Assembly: GCA_024516155.1 (NCBI GenBank)
Contig: JAJJXM010000010.1
Coordinates: 1-64,000, forward strand
Source of the DNA: Pyronema omphalodes
Lineage: Eukaryota; Ascomycota; Pezizomycetes; Pezizales; Pyronemataceae
Length of the DNA: 64,000 nucleotides
Direction: 5' to 3'
Part shown: positions 1-8,276 of the stretch, one piece after another
Layout: each line of letters starts with the position of its first letter
Numbering within the stretch: the first letter of the stretch is position 1
Notes under the pieces: generated by a model
What the model saw: the letters and a program-made list of their open reading frames with translations, nothing else
Told to the model about the DNA's origin: nothing
The model's database searches: none
Program-made: the position numbers and the translations under genes

Positions 1-295
1 CTCAGTTGATCGGGGGTGTCGGAGTTTACGGGGAGGGGTTTTTTGTTGTGGGGTGTTTGGGTGGGGCGTTGGTGGTGTTGCGAGAAGTTGGCGTTGGGGA
101 GCTGTCTCGGGGAGACGCGTCGTCGTCGCTGGAATCCTCGCTGACGTCAGAGCACGTGTCTACGTGCATCTCAACGTCGGACGCGTCGGACTCGTGCGGC
201 TCTGCGTTAGCGCGTTTTTCTTTCGCGAGCGCTCGAGGGGGCGCTTTGTCGGGGGGGAGGGGCTGTTTCTCAACAGCGGAGGATCGGGTGGGCAT
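1..295 (-). pseudogene. LINE-B ORF1, N-terminal part, frameshifted
   Basis: This is the start of the ORF1 (gag-like) gene of a Tad1-type LINE. The ATG is at 295 on the minus strand and gives MPTRSSAVEKQPLPPDK, nearly identical to ORF1 of the LINE-B copy at 23711. The N-terminal region is acidic and rich in Ser and Pro, with no folded domain recognisable here. Relative to the other copy one A is missing from a short A-run near position 55, so the frame moves and a stop appears at 26-28. The RNA-binding C-terminal half lies outside the window. The lesion could be real or a sequencing error in a homopolymer. Confidence 0.7.
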
Positions 296-582
296 CGGAA
301 GTTCGGAATAAGTTGATTCTGCGGTAGCGACAAGGAATCCGCGATTGAAATGATGGTTGTTGATGTGGGTGGAGGGTGGTGTTGATGGAACCGGTTCGCG
401 GGGCTTTTCTCAGGGGCCCGAAAACTCTTTTTCGATGAAAACTCAACGAAAAAGAGAGGGCCTGATCTGGAAATGCTGCGAATAGGTAATTCGGGGCTGC
501 CGAACAATAATCCGCGATAAAATCTTGCGATTTCGGCGTGGTTGTTGAAAAGGCAGGGGGGGGTCGCTCTTTGCTGTGTGGT
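1..582 (-). mobile_element. LINE-B copy, 5' end only (cut by window edge)
   Basis: On the minus strand this stretch matches the first ~570 bases of the LINE-B element at 23421 onward, base for base over long runs. It includes the C-run near the 5' end, the 5' UTR and the start of ORF1. The 5' end lies near 582, where CACACAGCAAAGAGCGAC precedes the C-run. It abuts HL0, which stops matching other HL copies near 601. About 18 bases between (583-600) fit neither element. The element runs off the left edge, so its length and intactness are unknown. Confidence 0.85.
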
Positions 583-600
583 GTGATGGAAGAGATGGAA

Positions 601-2305
601 TCCCCTTCTCCCTCCTTCTTCCTCAGCCTTCTCGCTGCCCCGCCTCGCCTCTCTCCCCTTCTTGTCGGTGGTGTTGTAAGTCCAAGATTGCCATTCCCAA
701 GCACAATCTGGACGTTGATGCCTCCGCTCTTGACGACTTCTGCCCAAGTCTTCTTGCGGAGGGGGTTGTCTGTCTGGGTTGGTGGGTATTCTTTCCCCTC
801 CCACCATTCTTCGTTGTAGGGGTCTTGCTGGGTGTCGCTGCCGTAGGTCTCGTCTCCTGCGCTTTCAGCTTCTTCTTCTGCATAGCCTTCGCCTCCACAG
901 TCTTCCATCCGTTCGTCTCAGCAGGGGCAGTGCTTGGGGCGTCGGGTAGAGGTGTGTCCTGAGCAGATGAATTGTCAGGGTGAGGTTCCGGTGTGGCATC
1001 GGTTGACGTGATCGCGAGGAGAGGTAGGGGGGACATAGGCTTGAGGGCATCAAGCTTGTCCTGGGCGGCGGTAGTCGCATGTTTCGAGTGCATCAGGCTT
1101 CGCACCGGTGATGCAGCTCTCGGTTTGTGGTTGACCGGTGCTCTGGTCGTTGGTGAGGTGGGTTCGGTGTTCTGGTCGCTTCCCCTTCGCTTTCTCTTGC
1201 CAGGAGGGTTGCGGACAGCGTCCAGGACATCCTGAATGTCATGTTGGACGACGGACAGTTGCATAGTCATCTCTTCCATCGCTGAGGAAGAGGCCGTGAG
1301 GTTCGGTGAGGGGGGCGCCGAAATGACTTGTTGCTGTTCGTCGATTTTCTTCGTCAGGGCGTCCACAGCAGCCTTGAGAGCTGCTGTTTCTGCCTGTGTA
1401 GAGTCGTATGCTGTGCGCAGCGTCGCGTTTTCGAAGAGCAGATCATTGAATTTCGTCATCATGACGTCGAATCTGCCGTGTATCGCATCGTTGTTGTTTC
1501 GTATGGATTCCTCGAGTGTATTGAAGCGTCGCTGTGTGTCCCGGTGGATCTGTTGTATCCCCAGGAAGTTGGCTCCAGTGAGTTCGGCGTAGTTGTCATG
1601 GAACAGCTGATCCAGCGTGACATAGTTGTCATCAGCTGCGACTGCCTCATTAATCGCAGATACACACAAGCGACGGTAGTGACTGAACCGGCTGTGTTCA
1701 GTTGTCGCCTGTTGCTGCTGTGTTGAGGGCGAGGGAACTGGTGATCCTGCCGGGACCACGGTCTGGGAGGCCTTCCCAGTGAAGTTTCCATCAACTTGTT
1801 TGGCTTTTCCATCTCTTCCATCAGAGGCAGTCTTAGGTCTATGACGGTACATCTTGGCCATGTACGCTTCTATCAACTGTTCATTCGTCTGTTGCTGCTG
1901 GGTTGAAGCTGAAGGAACTGGTGATCTTGCCAAGACCACGCTCTGGAAGGGTTTTCCAGCGAAGTTTCCATCAACTTCATCAACTATTCCATCTCCTCCA
2001 TCAAAAGTAGGATTGGATCCATCATGAGGAGGGTCGGCTAGAACATTGTACGCGTTTTCGGACCGTTTCGATCGTCGGGCGTTGTTCTGTCGTTGTTTTG
2101 GCGACATTTCGTGAGGTGGGGTAAGCCAAAACTCGTGAAAACTCTGATTTTGCGACAAAAGTCAACAAAAAAGACGTAGAATTCCCTGAAAATTCAGAGA
2201 ATAACGTAACAGAGTGCTGCGAATCCGAATCCGATGAGAAAACCGGGGGTTTCGGTGCTCGTTGTTGAGAATGCAGGGGGGGGGGTCGCCGTTGCCGTGT
2301 GGTGT
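601..2305 (-). mobile_element. HL0, half-LINE element carrying only an ORF1-like gene
   Basis: This is a minus-strand copy of the HL family, which recurs at 3392, 4811, 14339 and 30430. Its 5' end near 2305 has the family start (ACACCACACGGCAACGGCGAC then a run of C). The 3' portion with the shared LINE tail is missing, because a LINE-B copy sits where it should be. Together with HL1 on the plus strand it forms a large inverted repeat. Confidence 0.8.
623..2107 (-). CDS. ORF1-like coiled-coil protein of half-LINE HL0
   Basis: The first ATG is at 2107 and gives MSPKQRQNNARRSKRSENAY, shared with HL1, HL2 and HL3. An upstream TTG in frame lies in the 5' UTR and was not used as the start. In order the protein has a basic N-terminus, a Gln/Ser/Pro-rich linker, a long heptad-like coiled coil, a basic KRKRRGSD patch and a Pro/Thr-rich tail. 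HL0 alone carries a tandem duplication of about 50 residues: the block DEVDGNFAGKPFQSVV is followed by the related KQVDGNFTGKASQTVV. A missing A near 745 moves the C-terminus out of frame, so the family motif KKTWAEVVKSGG is lost and replaced by unrelated residues. No RRM, zinc knuckle, endonuclease or RT is present. Function in RNA binding is inferred only from resemblance to LINE ORF1 proteins. Confidence 0.65.
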   Translation of the reverse strand: MSPKQRQNNARRSKRSENAYNVLADPPHDGSNPTFDGGDGIVDEVDGNFAGKPFQSVVLARSPVPSASTQQQQTNEQLIEAYMAKMYRHRPKTASDGRDGKAKQVDGNFTGKASQTVVPAGSPVPSPSTQQQQATTEHSRFSHYRRLCVSAINEAVAADDNYVTLDQLFHDNYAELTGANFLGIQQIHRDTQRRFNTLEESIRNNNDAIHGRFDVMMTKFNDLLFENATLRTAYDSTQAETAALKAAVDALTKKIDEQQQVISAPPSPNLTASSSAMEEMTMQLSVVQHDIQDVLDAVRNPPGKRKRRGSDQNTEPTSPTTRAPVNHKPRAASPVRSLMHSKHATTAAQDKLDALKPMSPLPLLAITSTDATPEPHPDNSSAQDTPLPDAPSTAPAETNGWKTVEAKAMQKKKLKAQETRPTAATPSKTPTTKNGGRGKNTHQPRQTTPSARRLGQKSSRAEASTSRLCLGMAILDLQHHRQEGERGEAGQREG

Positions 2306-2314
2306 TCGGATTAA

Positions 2315-2340
2315 CAGCTCGTCAGCCGTGTGCTGTGACA
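2315..2340 (-). repeat. Tip of a Gyp2-family LTR
   Basis: The 26 bases ending GTGTGCTGTGACA match the right end of the Gyp2 LTR at 20206-20231 (GTGTGCCGTGACA) with few changes. HL0 begins about 10 bases to the left, so HL0 probably inserted close to the LTR tip. The rest of that LTR would lie to the left, beyond HL0 and possibly outside the window. Confidence 0.55.
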
Positions 2341-2444
2341 ACATCGCTCTTGGGAAGGGGTGAGATTGACGATGGGGAGGGGTTGCAGTGCCATAGGGCA
2401 TGGTCTGGGTGAGCAGTATCCTTGATATCATCGTCAGGTAGTAC

Positions 2445-2759
2445 TCATTGGCTGACTAAGCGCAGCATGCCGATGAGACGGGAGGGGGCGGGACGTAATG
2501 ACTGCCTGGTGTGGTTGTATTCGTAGGTGTTGCATATGGAGGTGTGGAGGTGTAGCGGCATGGGCGACGGGGCGGCGCAACGTTTCCCAACAGGGTTTTC
2601 AGGCGGGAGGGAGAGAAGACGCAGGACGTATTCTTGGGTTAAGGGTTGCAAGACGATCGAATTGGGGGGGAATTGCGCCATCATTGTGAAGGGCGAGTAT
2701 TGATGGTCAGTGGAATTTGTTGAGGATTTGACTGAGGATAGATTTTTGTTGAGTTCCAA
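2445..2759 (-). pseudogene. Relic of LINE-B-like ORF2 (between RT and RNase H)
   Basis: The minus-strand translation contains EYVLRLLSLPPENPVGKRC, TSICNTYEYNHTRQSLRPAPSR and LIGMLRLVSQ. These match LINE-B ORF2 segments (KYVLRLLSLPPSHPVVRRC, TSICDPSEYDYPW, APSRLVRMLRSVSQW) in the same order. Only about 100 codons survive, from the linker between the RT thumb region and the RNase H domain. It has no start and is a fragment of a dead copy. The flanking bases 2341-2444 are G-rich on this strand and show nothing else I can name. Confidence 0.6.
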
Positions 2760-3391
2760 TGAGGTTGGTGAGGATTTTTCGGACCACCCACTAGATCCCA
2801 GCGCTGAAATAAGACCTAGAAATGATGCACACGATATAAAGAGGACGAGTAGCTGAGAGGTGACAAACCTATCTCATGACGTACTAGGCTTGGGAGAGCA
2901 TTGAGGGACCTAGCTACAGCTGGTAGTCTAATTCATACATGATGTGGCAAGGAATGTTTTCTATTGAAGTAAATCCCGATTCATCTAAAGTCATCTGTGT
3001 TGCCTTTTCTTGATCCCATGAACACCATCGTGAAAGTTTGGGAGGCGGAAATTGTCTCCCTCTCGGAGCTCGTTGGTGCGTGTGTGGTGGACGGTAACAA
3101 TTCTGTCTTAGAATCATGGAAGGCTACTGCGTTTCTACGTGCCCAGTGGAAGGAGGTTCAAGTGGCGGACTCCAGTTGCCTAACATTGTACTCCCTGGAG
3201 CTACCTTGTTTGACAAGGGCGACATTGTCCATGTAGCTGGGTGTTCAAAGTGTTGGGTGGGCATTCGTATGGTCGCAGTGTCAAAAGCCGACTGTTTGGG
3301 GGCGCCAGCTTACCGGATCTGGATGCAAGATGTCTCATGGCTCTGCCATCAGGCTGAGGCGAGCCCACTCCGCAATCGCGCAGGTTCGGTA
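2760..3391. other. Unassigned stretch, possible short coding remnant on +
   Basis: This 630-bp stretch matches none of the transposons in the window. On the plus strand an ATG at 3116 opens a frame whose residues read FDKGDIVHVAGCSKCWVGIR and then APAYRIWMQDVSWLCHQ, before running into HL1 at 3392. The pattern (DKGDIVHV, then a YRIWM strand) resembles small beta-barrel domains such as Tudor or PWWP-like folds, but I cannot identify it. No upstream partner exon is evident. It may be a host gene fragment or another decayed element. Confidence 0.25.
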
Positions 3392-4800
3392 CACCACACG
3401 GCAACGGCGACACCCCCCCTGCATTCTCAACAACGAGCACCGAAACCCCCGGTTTTCTCATCGGATTCGGATTCGCAGCACTCTGTTACGTTATTCTCTG
3501 AATTTTCAGGGAATTCTACGTCGTTTTTGTTGACTTTTGTCGCAAAATCAGAGTTTTCACGAGTTTTGGCTTACCCCACCTCACGAAATGTCGCCAAAAC
3601 AACGACAGAACAACGCCCAACGATCGAAACGGTCCGAAAACGCGTACAACGTTCTAGCCGACCCTCCTCATGATGGATTCAATCCTACTTTTGATGGAAA
3701 TGATGGAAAAGTTGATGAAGTTGATGGAAACTTCGCTGGAAAGCCCTTCCAGAGCGTGGTCTTGGCAGGATCACCAGTTCCTTCGGCTTCAACAAAGCAG
3801 AAACAGGCGACAACTGAACCCAGCCTGTTCAGTAAATACCGTCGCCAAATAGTATCTGCAGTTAATGAGGCAGCCTCGCATAATGACAACTATGCCACCC
3901 TTGACCAACTGTTTGCAGACAACTGGACCGAGTTCATAGGAGCCAGCTACCTGGGGGTACACCAGACCTATCAGGACACACAGCGACGCTTCAATACACT
4001 CGAGGAATCCATACGCAACAACAACGATGCGATTCACGGCAGATTCGACGTCATGATGACGAAATTTAACGATCTGCTCTTCGAAAACGCGACGCTGCGC
4101 GAAGCATACGACTCTACACAGGCAGAAACAGCAGCCCTCAAGGCTGCTGTGGACGCCCTGACGAAGAAAATCGACGAACAGCAACAAGTCATTTCGGCGC
4201 CCCCCTCACCGAACCTCACGGCCTCTTCCTCCGCGATGGAAGAGATGACTATGCAACTGTCCGTCGTCCAACATGACATTCAAGATGTCCTGGACGCTGT
4301 TCGCAACCCTCCTGGCAAGAGAAAGCGAAGGGGAAGCGACCAGAACACCGAACCCACATCACCAACGACCAGAGTACCGGTCAACCACAAACCGAGAGCT
4401 GCATCACCGGTGCGAAGCCTGATGCACTCAAAACATGCGACTACCGCCGCCCAGGACAAGCTTGATGCCCTCAAGCTTACGTCCCCCCTACCTCTCCTCG
4501 CAATCACATCGACCGAAGCGACATCGGAACCTCACCCTGACAGTTCATCTGCTCAGGACACACCTCTACCCGACGCCCCAAGCACTGCCCCTGCTGAGAC
4601 CAACGGATGGAAGACTGTGGAGGCGAAGGCTACACAGAGGAAGAAGCAGAAAGCGCAGGAGACGAGACCTACGGCAGCGACACCCAGCAAGACCCCTACA
4701 ACAAAGAATGGTGGCAGGGGAAAGAATACCCACCAACCCAGAACAACAACCCCCTCTGCAAAGAAGACTTGGGCAGAAGTCGTCAAGAGCGGAGGCATCA
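3392..4800 (+). mobile_element. HL1, half-LINE element, 3' truncated
   Basis: The copy starts at about 3392 with the HL family 5' end and matches HL2 and HL3 up to the codons for AEVVKSGGI. It then stops abruptly at 4800. The usual last ~110 codons and the shared LINE-type 3' tail are absent. After a 10-base joint (AGTACAAAAA) the next element, HL2, begins in the same orientation. No target-site duplication was found. Confidence 0.8.
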
Positions 4801-4952
4801 AGTACAAAAACACCACACGGCAACGGCGACCCCCCCCCTGCATTCTCAACAACGAGCACCGAAACCCCCGGTTTTCTCATCGGATTCGGATTCGCAGCAC
4901 TCTGTTACGTTATTCTCTGAATTTTCAGGGAATTCTACGTCGTTTTTGTTGA
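3588..4952 (+). CDS. ORF1-like protein of HL1, read-through into HL2 5' UTR
   Basis: The ATG at 3588 is the conserved family start (MSPKQRQNNAQ). The frame stays open for 454 codons. It contains the coiled-coil block (RRFNTLEESIRNNNDAIHGR to DALTKKIDEQQQ), the basic KRKRRGSD patch and the motif KKTWAEVVKSGG. From 4801 the frame leaves HL1 and translates the 5' UTR of HL2 (residues from KYKNTTRQRRPPPC), so the last ~50 residues are a junction artefact. The protein is otherwise free of stops, as expected of a recently copied coding element. Its role is unknown; RNA binding or multimerisation by the coiled coil is inference. Confidence 0.65.
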   Translation: MSPKQRQNNAQRSKRSENAYNVLADPPHDGFNPTFDGNDGKVDEVDGNFAGKPFQSVVLAGSPVPSASTKQKQATTEPSLFSKYRRQIVSAVNEAASHNDNYATLDQLFADNWTEFIGASYLGVHQTYQDTQRRFNTLEESIRNNNDAIHGRFDVMMTKFNDLLFENATLREAYDSTQAETAALKAAVDALTKKIDEQQQVISAPPSPNLTASSSAMEEMTMQLSVVQHDIQDVLDAVRNPPGKRKRRGSDQNTEPTSPTTRVPVNHKPRAASPVRSLMHSKHATTAAQDKLDALKLTSPLPLLAITSTEATSEPHPDSSSAQDTPLPDAPSTAPAETNGWKTVEAKATQRKKQKAQETRPTAATPSKTPTTKNGGRGKNTHQPRTTTPSAKKTWAEVVKSGGIKYKNTTRQRRPPPCILNNEHRNPRFSHRIRIRSTLLRYSLNFQGILRRFC

Positions 4953-6116
4953 CTTTTGTCGCAAAATCAGAGTTTTCACGAGTTTTGGCTTACCCCACCT
5001 CACGAAATGTCGCCAAAACAACGACAGAACAACGCCCAACGATCGAAACGGTCCGAAAACGCGTACAATGTTCTAGCCGACCTTCCTCATGATGGATCTA
5101 CTCCTACTCTGGCTGGAAGAGATGGAAAAGTTGATGAAGTTGATGGAAACTTCGCTGGAAAGCCCTTCCAGAGCGTGGTCTTGGCACGATCACCAGTTCC
5201 TTCGGCTTCAACATCGCAGCAACAGGCGACAACTGAACACAGCCGGTTTAGTAACTACCGTCGCATAATGGTATCTGCAATTAATGAGGCAGTCGCAGTT
5301 GACGACAACTATGCCACCCTAGATCAACTGTTTATAGACAACTACGCCGAATTCACTGGAGCCAGCTTCCTGGGGATACAACAGATCCACCAGGACACAC
5401 AGCGTCGCTTCAATACCCTCGATGACACCATACGCAACAACAGCGATGAGATGCGCCTCAGATTCGACGTCATGATGACGAAATTCAACATTCTGACCGG
5501 CGAAAACACGAAGCTGCGCGCAGCCTACGACTCTACACAGGCAGAAACAGCAGCTCTCAAGGCTGCTGTGGACGCGCTGACGAGGAAAATCGACGAACAG
5601 CAACAAGTCATTTCGGCGCCCCCCTCACCGAACCTCACGGCCTCTTCCTCAGCGATGGAAGAGATGACTATGCAACTGTCCGTCGTCCAACATGACATTC
5701 AGGATGTCCTGGACGCTGTTCGCAACCCTCCTGGCAAGAGAAAGCGAAGGGGAAGCGATCAGAACACCGAACCCACCTCACCGACAAACAGAAGACCGGT
5801 GAACCACAAACCGAGAGCGGCATCACCGGTGCGAAGCCTGATGCACTCAAAACATGCGACTACCGCCGCCCAGGACAAGCTTGATGCCCTCAAGCCTATG
5901 TCCCCCCTACCTCTCCTCGCGATCACGTCGACCGAAGCGACACCGGAACCTCACCCTGACAGTCCATCTGCTCAGGACACACCTCTACCCGACGCCCCAA
6001 GCACTGCCCCTGCTGAGACCGACGGATGGAAGACTGTGGAGGCAAAGGCTAAACAGAGAAAGAAGCAGAAAGCGAAGGAGACGACACCTACGGCAGCGAC
6101 ACACAGCAAGACCCCT
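4811..6116 (+). mobile_element. HL2, half-LINE, left part
   Basis: HL2 begins at about 4811 and is interrupted at 6116 by LINE-A. It resumes at 13655 and ends at 14338. The two parts add to about 1,990 bp, matching HL3 (1,993 bp). The target duplication CAGCAAGACCCCT (6104-6116) is repeated at 13056-13068 and 13642-13654. This proves two separate insertions into HL2. Confidence 0.85.
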
Positions 6117-6530
6117 AACGGCGACCCCCCCGACACCACACAGCAACCGCTGACCCCCCCCTGCATTTGCGACAACAACAACAATTTCCCCGATTTTCGA
6201 ATCGGCAATCGATTTCTTACCTCCGAATTACCCCGAATCTCGATTTTCGGAACCCAGCTACCGTCTACCGTTGAGATTCAGCGGAAAAACGCGATTCTGG
6301 GACCTCCGGGCCGGATTCCGGGCACTTTCATCAACGCCGCCCCACCACCCGCCCCCCAATCATCAAACCGACCTCATTTTCGGTTTCGGCATACCGAAAT
6401 CCCCCCCCCCCCCCAAATTCCCCCCCCACCAGCAGCACTGGTTGTGGTGATACCCCAAATTTCCCCCCCTCCGGACCCCCTTCCTCGCGAGGAATTTTCG
6501 CGCTCGCTTAGCAAGAGCCTCCTCACGTGA
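5007..6530 (+). pseudogene. HL2 ORF1-like gene, split by LINE-A
   Basis: The gene starts at the family ATG (5007). HL2 sequence ends at 6116 on a codon boundary, after 370 codons. The open frame then wanders 138 codons into the LINE-A 5' UTR and stops at 6530; that tail is meaningless. If the nested insertions and duplicated target sites are ignored, the frame would continue at 13655 (KTKNGGRGKN) to the stop at 13997-13999, giving 484 residues without any lesion. HL2 was therefore an intact ORF1-only gene when LINE-A landed. The protein has the coiled coil, the basic patch and KKTWAEVVKSGG, then a Gly/Glu/Arg-rich tail. Family members HL1 and HL3 show the same order. Confidence 0.75.
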
Positions 6531-6566
6531 CTCTTCACCATCGCTTACCGTACCACCGGTTAAGCG

Positions 6567-8276
6567 ATGGACGCTAACGCACCCATCCCCGCCACGCCCT
6601 CGCGTATGCAGGTACCCGAGAATATTTTTAGCCCCGACCAGCTTTCCCGAGTCAACGCCCCGCACGCTGGCTCCTTCGCCATCGCGACCTCTAAGAAATT
6701 AACGACCGTCTCCGCAAAAGTCACCAAACCCCCCGCCAAAAAATCCGCCTCTAGACGTGACCTCGACCTCCTCCGCAAAAATGTCACCCGACCGAAAACA
6801 AACACCCACGTGAACCTCGATGGGACCCCCGTCGAAACAATGCCGACCGCCATGGACACTGACAGTTGCCCCGACACCGACTCCGAATCCGACTCCGACC
6901 TAAACCTCAATGATAGCCAGCACGCAATAACTGCTTCCGATGTCAACCCCAACCCCCAGCCTCAGCCCGACAACAACCTCCTCTCAGCCATCGCCGCTAT
7001 GATTTCGAAAAACACCAACGACGCGCTCCGACCTATCGTCCGTTCCATCCACACCATCAACAAAAGACTCGACAAAATCACAAAACCCAGCCCGCCCCCT
7101 TCGACACAACCCCAACGTCAACCCCACCCCGAACAAACGACCACCGCCAACTCACCCCCCGACGACCTCCAATACTGGAAAGAACGATGCCGACTCCTGG
7201 AAAACGCCCTTCGCCACCACAACATCGCCATACCGACCTCCACCACTACTCGCCGTCACAACCCCCCCACGACCACTCACCAGCCGTGGACCTCCGGCAC
7301 AACCGTCGCTGACCTCTCCTTCCCCGCCCACGCCCCCAAAAGCAACCCCGCCGCAAAACCGCACCCCCGACGCCAACGCACCCGCCCCCAGGAAATCCTC
7401 CTGCCCTGCCCCAACCCTGCGGAAATCGACGTCAATACCAAAGCCCAACTGGGAAGGGCGATCAACGCTGCACTCACCCAGACGCAGGCGCCGCCTCACA
7501 TGGCTGTCGCCACGATCAGACAAGCCTCATCAGGAAACCTCATCGTGACCATGACAGACGGCACCACTGAATCCGAGCTGACCAAGAACCTAGGGACCAT
7601 ACACACAGCGACGCAACAGGTCAACACCTCCATCGCCGCACCCCGCCTGAACGAGCGGTGGTATAAGCTCGCAGTTCATGGAATCCCCACGAGCCAATAC
7701 CCCGACTCCCCCGACGGAATGCGCCTCCTCCAAGAGGAGATCGAACGCAGCAACGGACATGTCACCCTGGCGCAACCCCCCCGGTATATGACGACCGCGG
7801 AGAAACGTGTGGGCAAGGAAGCGTCCAGTGTGGTTATTGCGGTACGTACCGCCGAAGAGCTCGCACTCCTGAAGCGCAAACGAGTCATGGTACTCTTCGA
7901 GCCCCGAAGAGTCACCGAGTACCACTCTGCCCGACGGACCGACCAGTGTCGGCGCTGCTTGCTCTTTGGCCACCACTACACCAACTGCACTGGACCGCAA
8001 GGCCCCACCTGCGGCTTCTGCGGCCAGAACCACCCCACGGACGACCATGCCTGCAACGACTGCCCCCAACGCAAAGGTAAGAGTTGTGAACACACTAGAT
8101 ACCATTGCAAAAACTGCGCGGACGCCAACCTCCCCGACCTCGACCACCCAGGCTTCAGCAAGCAGTGCCCCGTACGCATCCGCATATTCAAAGAAGCCTG
8201 GACAGCGTCACAAAACCCCGCCGCCGCCCCACCCAACCCAGCCGACAGAGACACTGAGATGAACGCCCATGTCTAG
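6567..8276 (+). CDS. LINE-A ORF1, gag-like RNA-binding protein
   Basis: This 569-residue protein is expected to coat LINE RNA and assist target-primed reverse transcription. Residues 1-170 are Pro/Ser/Asp-rich and low in structure, with a short helical stretch near 195-215 (YWKERCRLLENAL). Residues ~290-455 form the RRM-like region (LGRAINAALTQ, then WYKLAVHGIPTSQY and ASSVVIAVRTAEEL). A zinc knuckle CRRCLLFGHHYTNC (CX2CX4HX4C) lies at ~461-474. It is followed by CGFCGQNHPTDDHAC and a further Cys/His cluster (CEHTRYHCKNC). The start is the first ATG after the C-rich leader. The stop TAG overlaps the ORF2 start in ATGTCTAG (8269-8276). LINE-B ORF1 is homologous in the C-terminal half but divergent in the N-terminal half. 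The frame is intact. Confidence 0.9.
   Translation: MDANAPIPATPSRMQVPENIFSPDQLSRVNAPHAGSFAIATSKKLTTVSAKVTKPPAKKSASRRDLDLLRKNVTRPKTNTHVNLDGTPVETMPTAMDTDSCPDTDSESDSDLNLNDSQHAITASDVNPNPQPQPDNNLLSAIAAMISKNTNDALRPIVRSIHTINKRLDKITKPSPPPSTQPQRQPHPEQTTTANSPPDDLQYWKERCRLLENALRHHNIAIPTSTTTRRHNPPTTTHQPWTSGTTVADLSFPAHAPKSNPAAKPHPRRQRTRPQEILLPCPNPAEIDVNTKAQLGRAINAALTQTQAPPHMAVATIRQASSGNLIVTMTDGTTESELTKNLGTIHTATQQVNTSIAAPRLNERWYKLAVHGIPTSQYPDSPDGMRLLQEEIERSNGHVTLAQPPRYMTTAEKRVGKEASSVVIAVRTAEELALLKRKRVMVLFEPRRVTEYHSARRTDQCRRCLLFGHHYTNCTGPQGPTCGFCGQNHPTDDHACNDCPQRKGKSCEHTRYHCKNCADANLPDLDHPGFSKQCPVRIRIFKEAWTASQNPAAAPPNPADRDTEMNAHV

Noticed and set aside
3537..3587. Longer HL protein starting at an upstream TTG
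   Set aside because: TTG is not a normal start in fungi. The first ATG (3588 and its equivalents at 2107, 5007 and 30636) is conserved in all copies.
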